Shown: one piece after another, positions 6,602 through 9,207 of the stretch
How positions within the stretch are numbered: position 1 is the stretch's first letter
Layout of the letters: every line of letters begins with the position of its first letter
Source: Actinomycetota bacterium
GTDB lineage: Bacteria; Actinomycetota; CADDZG01; WHSQ01
DNA: 9,207 nucleotides
Direction: 5' to 3'
NCBI GenBank assembly: GCA_019348445.1
Contig: JAHWJK010000065.1
Coordinates: forward strand, 1-9,207
Program-made: the position numbers and the translations under genes
The notes under the pieces: generated by a model
What the model was told of the DNA's origin: nothing
Seen by the model: the letters and a program-made list of their open reading frames with translations, nothing else
Database searches by the model: none

Positions 6602-7949
6602 CGCCACTGCCTCTCGCGTCTAGTAGATCGCGCACCGCGCGAGCGAACTCCTCGCCGCGATGCGCGTAGCTCTCGTACATATCCAGGCTCGCACACGCAG
6701 GCGACAGCAAGACGGATCCTCCGGGGATCGCGTGCTTGCTCGCGAGCCGCACCGCGTCTTCCATCGAGTCGGCACGTTCAACCGGGACGAGGCGACCGAA
6801 GATCTCTTCGATCTGTGCGCGCGCCTCACCTAGTGCGACGACCGCAGTCACCGGCGGCACGACATCCGCGAGTACCGTCAGGTCGATCCCCTTGCTGCGC
6901 CCGCCGGCGATCAGCACCACGTCCGTGAGTCCACGAACGGCGGCAAGGGTTGCATGCGGGTTCGTCGCCTTGGAGTCGTCGATGTAAGTGACGTCGTCTG
7001 CCTCGGCAACTACCTCGAGCCGATGACCGAGCGCCCGGAATCCCTTGATCCCGCGCACGACCGCCCGCTCATCGACCCCGTAACAAAGCGCCGCGCCCGC
7101 CGCGGCAACCGCATCCTCGATCCCTGCCGAACCCGGCAACGGGATGTCGTGGACGTCGAAGATGCGACGTCCCTGCCACATGATGTCGTTACCCGCGACT
7201 CCGATCCCGTCGGCCGGGACGTGGCTTCCCGAGTACGGCACGAGTTGCGCGTGCGCCATGCGGGCAAGATCCATGACCCGCTGGTCGTTCGCATTCGGAA
7301 CCAAGAAATCGTTGGTTGTCTGGTTCCTGAAGATGCGAGCCTTAGCGCGCGCGTACTCCTCCACCGAGCCGTGCCAGTCGGTGTGATCCTCCGCGATGTT
7401 CAGGATCACCGCGACGCGAGGATGGAACTCCTCGGTAGCGGCCAGTTGGAAGCTCGATACCTCGACGGCGATAGCGCCACCTTCCGGCACCGACGCGATC
7501 GCATCGATCAGCGGCAACCCGATGTTCCCGGCGGCGGCGGTGGTGATGCCTGCCTCCTGAAGGATGCCGGCTAACAGCGTCGTGGTGGTCGTCTTTCCGT
7601 TCGTCCCCGTGACTGCGAGGAAGTCGCACTGCGCGAGGCGGTACGCGAGCTCGACCTCGCTGAACCACGTGATCCCCGCATCGTCGAGCGCACGAACGAT
7701 CGCGGACGACGGTGGGATCCCGGGGCTCACGATGGCGAGATCGAAATCCATCTTCGAAAGGTCGTGGCCACCTGTCTCGACTTCGATACCTGCGGCGCGC
7801 AACCGATCGGCCCGATCGACAACAACGGCAGGAGCGGCGGAGTCCGTGACGCGGACGTGGGCACCGAGGTCATGGAGAGCGCGGGCCGCGCTGGCGCCAG
7901 ACACGCCGAGGCCAACCACGAGAACGCGCGTTCCCGCGAAGTCGCTCAC
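6588..7949 (-). CDS. murD: MurD, UDP-MurNAc-L-alanine--D-glutamate ligase
   Basis: Cytoplasmic ATP-dependent ligase that adds D-glutamate to UDP-MurNAc-L-Ala. The 453-residue product has the three MurD domains. First is an N-terminal Rossmann-like UDP-binding fold with VLVVGLGVSG (9-18). Second is the central ATPase with P-loop GTNGKTTTT (115-123), EVSSFQL (163-169), NIAEDHTDWHG (184-194) and K203, which fits the carbamylated lysine. Third is a C-terminal domain with GHRLE, DDSKATNP and LSPACASLDMYESYAHRGEEF. The start is GTG at 7949: it forms a GTGA overlap with the mraY stop and has GGAG (7954-7957) 4 nt upstream. The frame stays open further upstream, inside mraY, but that extension has no MurD homology by eye and reads like an out-of-frame shadow. 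The length is typical. The last 14 nt overlap ftsW. Confidence 0.97.
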   Translation of the reverse strand: MSDFAGTRVLVVGLGVSGASAARALHDLGAHVRVTDSAAPAVVVDRADRLRAAGIEVETGGHDLSKMDFDLAIVSPGIPPSSAIVRALDDAGITWFSEVELAYRLAQCDFLAVTGTNGKTTTTTLLAGILQEAGITTAAAGNIGLPLIDAIASVPEGGAIAVEVSSFQLAATEEFHPRVAVILNIAEDHTDWHGSVEEYARAKARIFRNQTTNDFLVPNANDQRVMDLARMAHAQLVPYSGSHVPADGIGVAGNDIMWQGRRIFDVHDIPLPGSAGIEDAVAAAGAALCYGVDERAVVRGIKGFRALGHRLEVVAEADDVTYIDDSKATNPHATLAAVRGLTDVVLIAGGRSKGIDLTVLADVVPPVTAVVALGEARAQIEEIFGRLVPVERADSMEDAVRLASKHAIPGGSVLLSPACASLDMYESYAHRGEEFARAVRDLLDARGSGDGDR

Positions 7950-8989
7950 AGTGCTCCGCCTTTGGACAGGAAGTCCGCGTAGAACAACCCGAGTCCGAAC
8001 GCAACGGAGAGCCCCGACAACACCCAGAAACGCACGATGACCGTGTATTCGGCCCACCCCGCAAGCTCGAAATGGTGATGGACCGGAGCCATCAGGAAGA
8101 TCCGCTTCCCGGTTTGTTTGAACCATGCGACCTGGAGGATCACCGACAACGTCTCCACGACGTAGAGGCCGCCGAGCAGAACCAGGAGCAACTGCGTGTT
8201 CAACAGCACCGCCAGAACGGCCATCGCGCCGCCGAGCATGATCGATCCCGTATCGCCCATGAAGATCTTGGCGGGAGCCGTGTTCCACCAGAGGAATCCG
8301 GCGCACGCGCCGAACAGCGCGGACGCAACGAGCGCAAGCTCGAACGGGTCGCTTCCGGTCGCGCTGAGGTCGTAGAAGACCTGGTGACGGAACTGCCAGA
8401 ACGCGATCACGACGAACGCGCCGAAGACCTGCGCAGCAGAACCAACGGCAAGCCCGTCGAGCCCATCCGTGAGGTTCACCCCGTTGGAAGACGCGGCCAT
8501 CATCAAGAAGACCCATGCATAGAAGAAAATCCCGAGGTTGACCGCCGTGGAACGGAACAGAGACAAGTCGGTCCCGATATTCACCACCTTCACCGCGATC
8601 ACCGCGAACACGACCCCGATGATGAGCTGGCCGAGGAACTTCGCACGGCTCTGGAGGCCGAGCGATCGCGACTTACGGATCTTGATCATGTCGTCGATGA
8701 AGCCGAGAACCCCGAGCGCGACGATCGTCCCGATCGCGAGCAGGCCGCTGTCCTCCGGCAGCGAGAAACCGCGTCTACCGATGTGCCCAAGCAAGTAACC
8801 CAGCACGGCGCCGATCAGGATCACGAGACCACCCATCGTGGGCGTTCCACGTTTCTCGTAATGGGCTTTGGGCCCTTCTTCTCGGATGAGCTGGCCCCAT
8901 CCCCGGCGCCGGAACATCCTGATCGCGAGAGGGGTGCCCAGCAGCGTGGTGATCAGGCCGACGACTCCGGCCACGAGGATGTTGGTCAT
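7946..8989 (-). CDS. mraY: MraY, phospho-MurNAc-pentapeptide translocase
   Basis: Integral membrane enzyme that transfers phospho-MurNAc-pentapeptide from UDP to undecaprenyl phosphate, giving lipid I on the inner face of the membrane. The 347-residue product has about ten hydrophobic segments and the family motifs in order: RGTPTMGG (47-54), the FIDD Asp pair (D99, D100), NLTDGLDGLA (172-181), FMGDTGS (243-249, with the catalytic-site Asp 246) and the APVHHHFE signature (301-308). Length is normal for bacterial MraY. The ATG at 8989 is chosen over an in-frame ATG at 9004, because a GGAG (8999-9002) sits 9 nt upstream of it and it forms an ATGA overlap with the murE stop. The longer start would only add MERRG. 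Its stop overlaps the murD start (GTGA, 7946-7949). Identity is certain; only the start is slightly open. Confidence 0.97.
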   Translation of the reverse strand: MTNILVAGVVGLITTLLGTPLAIRMFRRRGWGQLIREEGPKAHYEKRGTPTMGGLVILIGAVLGYLLGHIGRRGFSLPEDSGLLAIGTIVALGVLGFIDDMIKIRKSRSLGLQSRAKFLGQLIIGVVFAVIAVKVVNIGTDLSLFRSTAVNLGIFFYAWVFLMMAASSNGVNLTDGLDGLAVGSAAQVFGAFVVIAFWQFRHQVFYDLSATGSDPFELALVASALFGACAGFLWWNTAPAKIFMGDTGSIMLGGAMAVLAVLLNTQLLLVLLGGLYVVETLSVILQVAWFKQTGKRIFLMAPVHHHFELAGWAEYTVIVRFWVLSGLSVAFGLGLFYADFLSKGGAL

Positions 8990-9207
8990 CCCGCGACGCT
9001 CCATCCGAGCTCGTCGAGCTCTTCAGCCGCGACGACGCGGTCGTCGAATGGCAGCGTGACCGTCGCGAACTGCTGCCCGGTCTCGTGCCCCTTCCCCGCG
9101 ATGACGACGACGTCCCCGGGGCGCGCGGCGCGCAGTGCTTCGGCGATGGCTTCCCGTCGATCGGGCAGAACGACGTCGGGCCCTTGCACGCGATGAGCGA
9201 TGACGCC
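8986..9207 (-). CDS. murE: MurE, UDP-MurNAc-tripeptide ligase, C-terminal end (partial, 5' end outside window)
   Basis: The last 73 residues of a Mur ligase, open to the window edge and ending in TGA at 8986-8988. The segment reads through DRREAIAEAL, then VVVIAGKGHETGQQ, then PFDDRVVAAEEL. The AGKGHE(T/S)-Q and FDDR-VA-EAL blocks are the hallmark of the C-terminal domain of MurE, the cytoplasmic ligase that adds the third amino acid (usually meso-diaminopimelate) to UDP-MurNAc-L-Ala-D-Glu. MurF, the usual neighbour of mraY, lacks this block and ends differently. The diamino-acid specificity motif, the P-loop and the start codon lie outside the window, so the substrate cannot be read here. 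The stop overlaps the mraY start by 4 nt (ATGA at 8986-8989). A GTG at 9187-9189 is an internal valine codon, not a start. Confidence 0.93.
   Translation of the reverse strand, partial: GVIAHRVQGPDVVLPDRREAIAEALRAARPGDVVVIAGKGHETGQQFATVTLPFDDRVVAAEELDELGWSVAG

Noticed and set aside
5582..6928. Long plus-strand open frame (448 codons) antisense to ftsW and murD
   Set aside because: Low-complexity Arg/Glu/Asp-rich product with no domain, overlying genes with complete family motifs; GC-driven shadow.
7950..8516. N-terminal extension of murD making a 642-codon frame
   Set aside because: The extra part lies inside mraY in another frame, has no Mur ligase similarity, and the GTG at 7949 has a good ribosome site and the standard GTGA overlap.
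8072..9196. Plus-strand open frame (374 codons) antisense to mraY and murE
   Set aside because: Highly charged, Glu/Arg/His-rich translation that mirrors the hydrophobic MraY codons; no motif or ribosome site.

Overview
This window is a stretch of a bacterial dcw (division and cell wall) cluster. Every real gene lies on the minus strand, so transcription runs from high to low coordinates: murE (3' end only) > mraY > murD > ftsW > murG > murC > murB > ftsQ > ftsZ. The DNA is GC-rich by eye. There is no ftsA between ftsQ and ftsZ. FtsZ carries the GGGTGTGGAP form of the tubulin signature, and MurG starts with a GGGTAGHVTP loop. Together these point to an actinobacterium (Actinomycetota). The placement of murB between murC and ftsQ differs from Mycobacterium and Streptomyces as I know them, which suggests a deep or uncultured class. 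This placement is inferred from gene order and motifs, not from a tree.

Layout, in transcription order. 9207-8986 is the C-terminal end of MurE. 8989-7946 is MraY, the membrane step making lipid I. 7949-6588 is MurD. 6601-5423 is FtsW, the SEDS glycosyltransferase. 5426-4347 is MurG, making lipid II. 4350-3001 is MurC. 3004-2060 is MurB. 2060-1248 is FtsQ. A 122-bp AT-richer gap (1247-1126) follows; it is the only noncoding stretch of any size. It holds two promoter-like elements, short inverted repeats and a very strong Shine-Dalgarno. Last, 1125-10 is FtsZ.

All seven junctions from murE to ftsQ overlap. Five are 4-nt ATGA or GTGA overlaps, murD/ftsW overlaps by 14 nt, and murB/ftsQ overlaps by 1 nt (or 4 nt if the GTG is used). 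This implies one polycistronic, translationally coupled unit. FtsZ alone has its own leader and probably its own promoter. The genes form one pathway: MurB and MurC (and MurD, MurE) build the cytoplasmic UDP-MurNAc-peptide, MraY and MurG make lipid I and lipid II, FtsW polymerises lipid II at the septum, FtsQ scaffolds the divisome, and FtsZ forms the ring.

I found no mobile element, CRISPR array, tRNA, rRNA, defence system or unrecognised gene. The window is a well-preserved housekeeping locus. Its few notable points are the ftsZ leader, murE directly abutting mraY with no murF between them, and small motif deviations in MurG.
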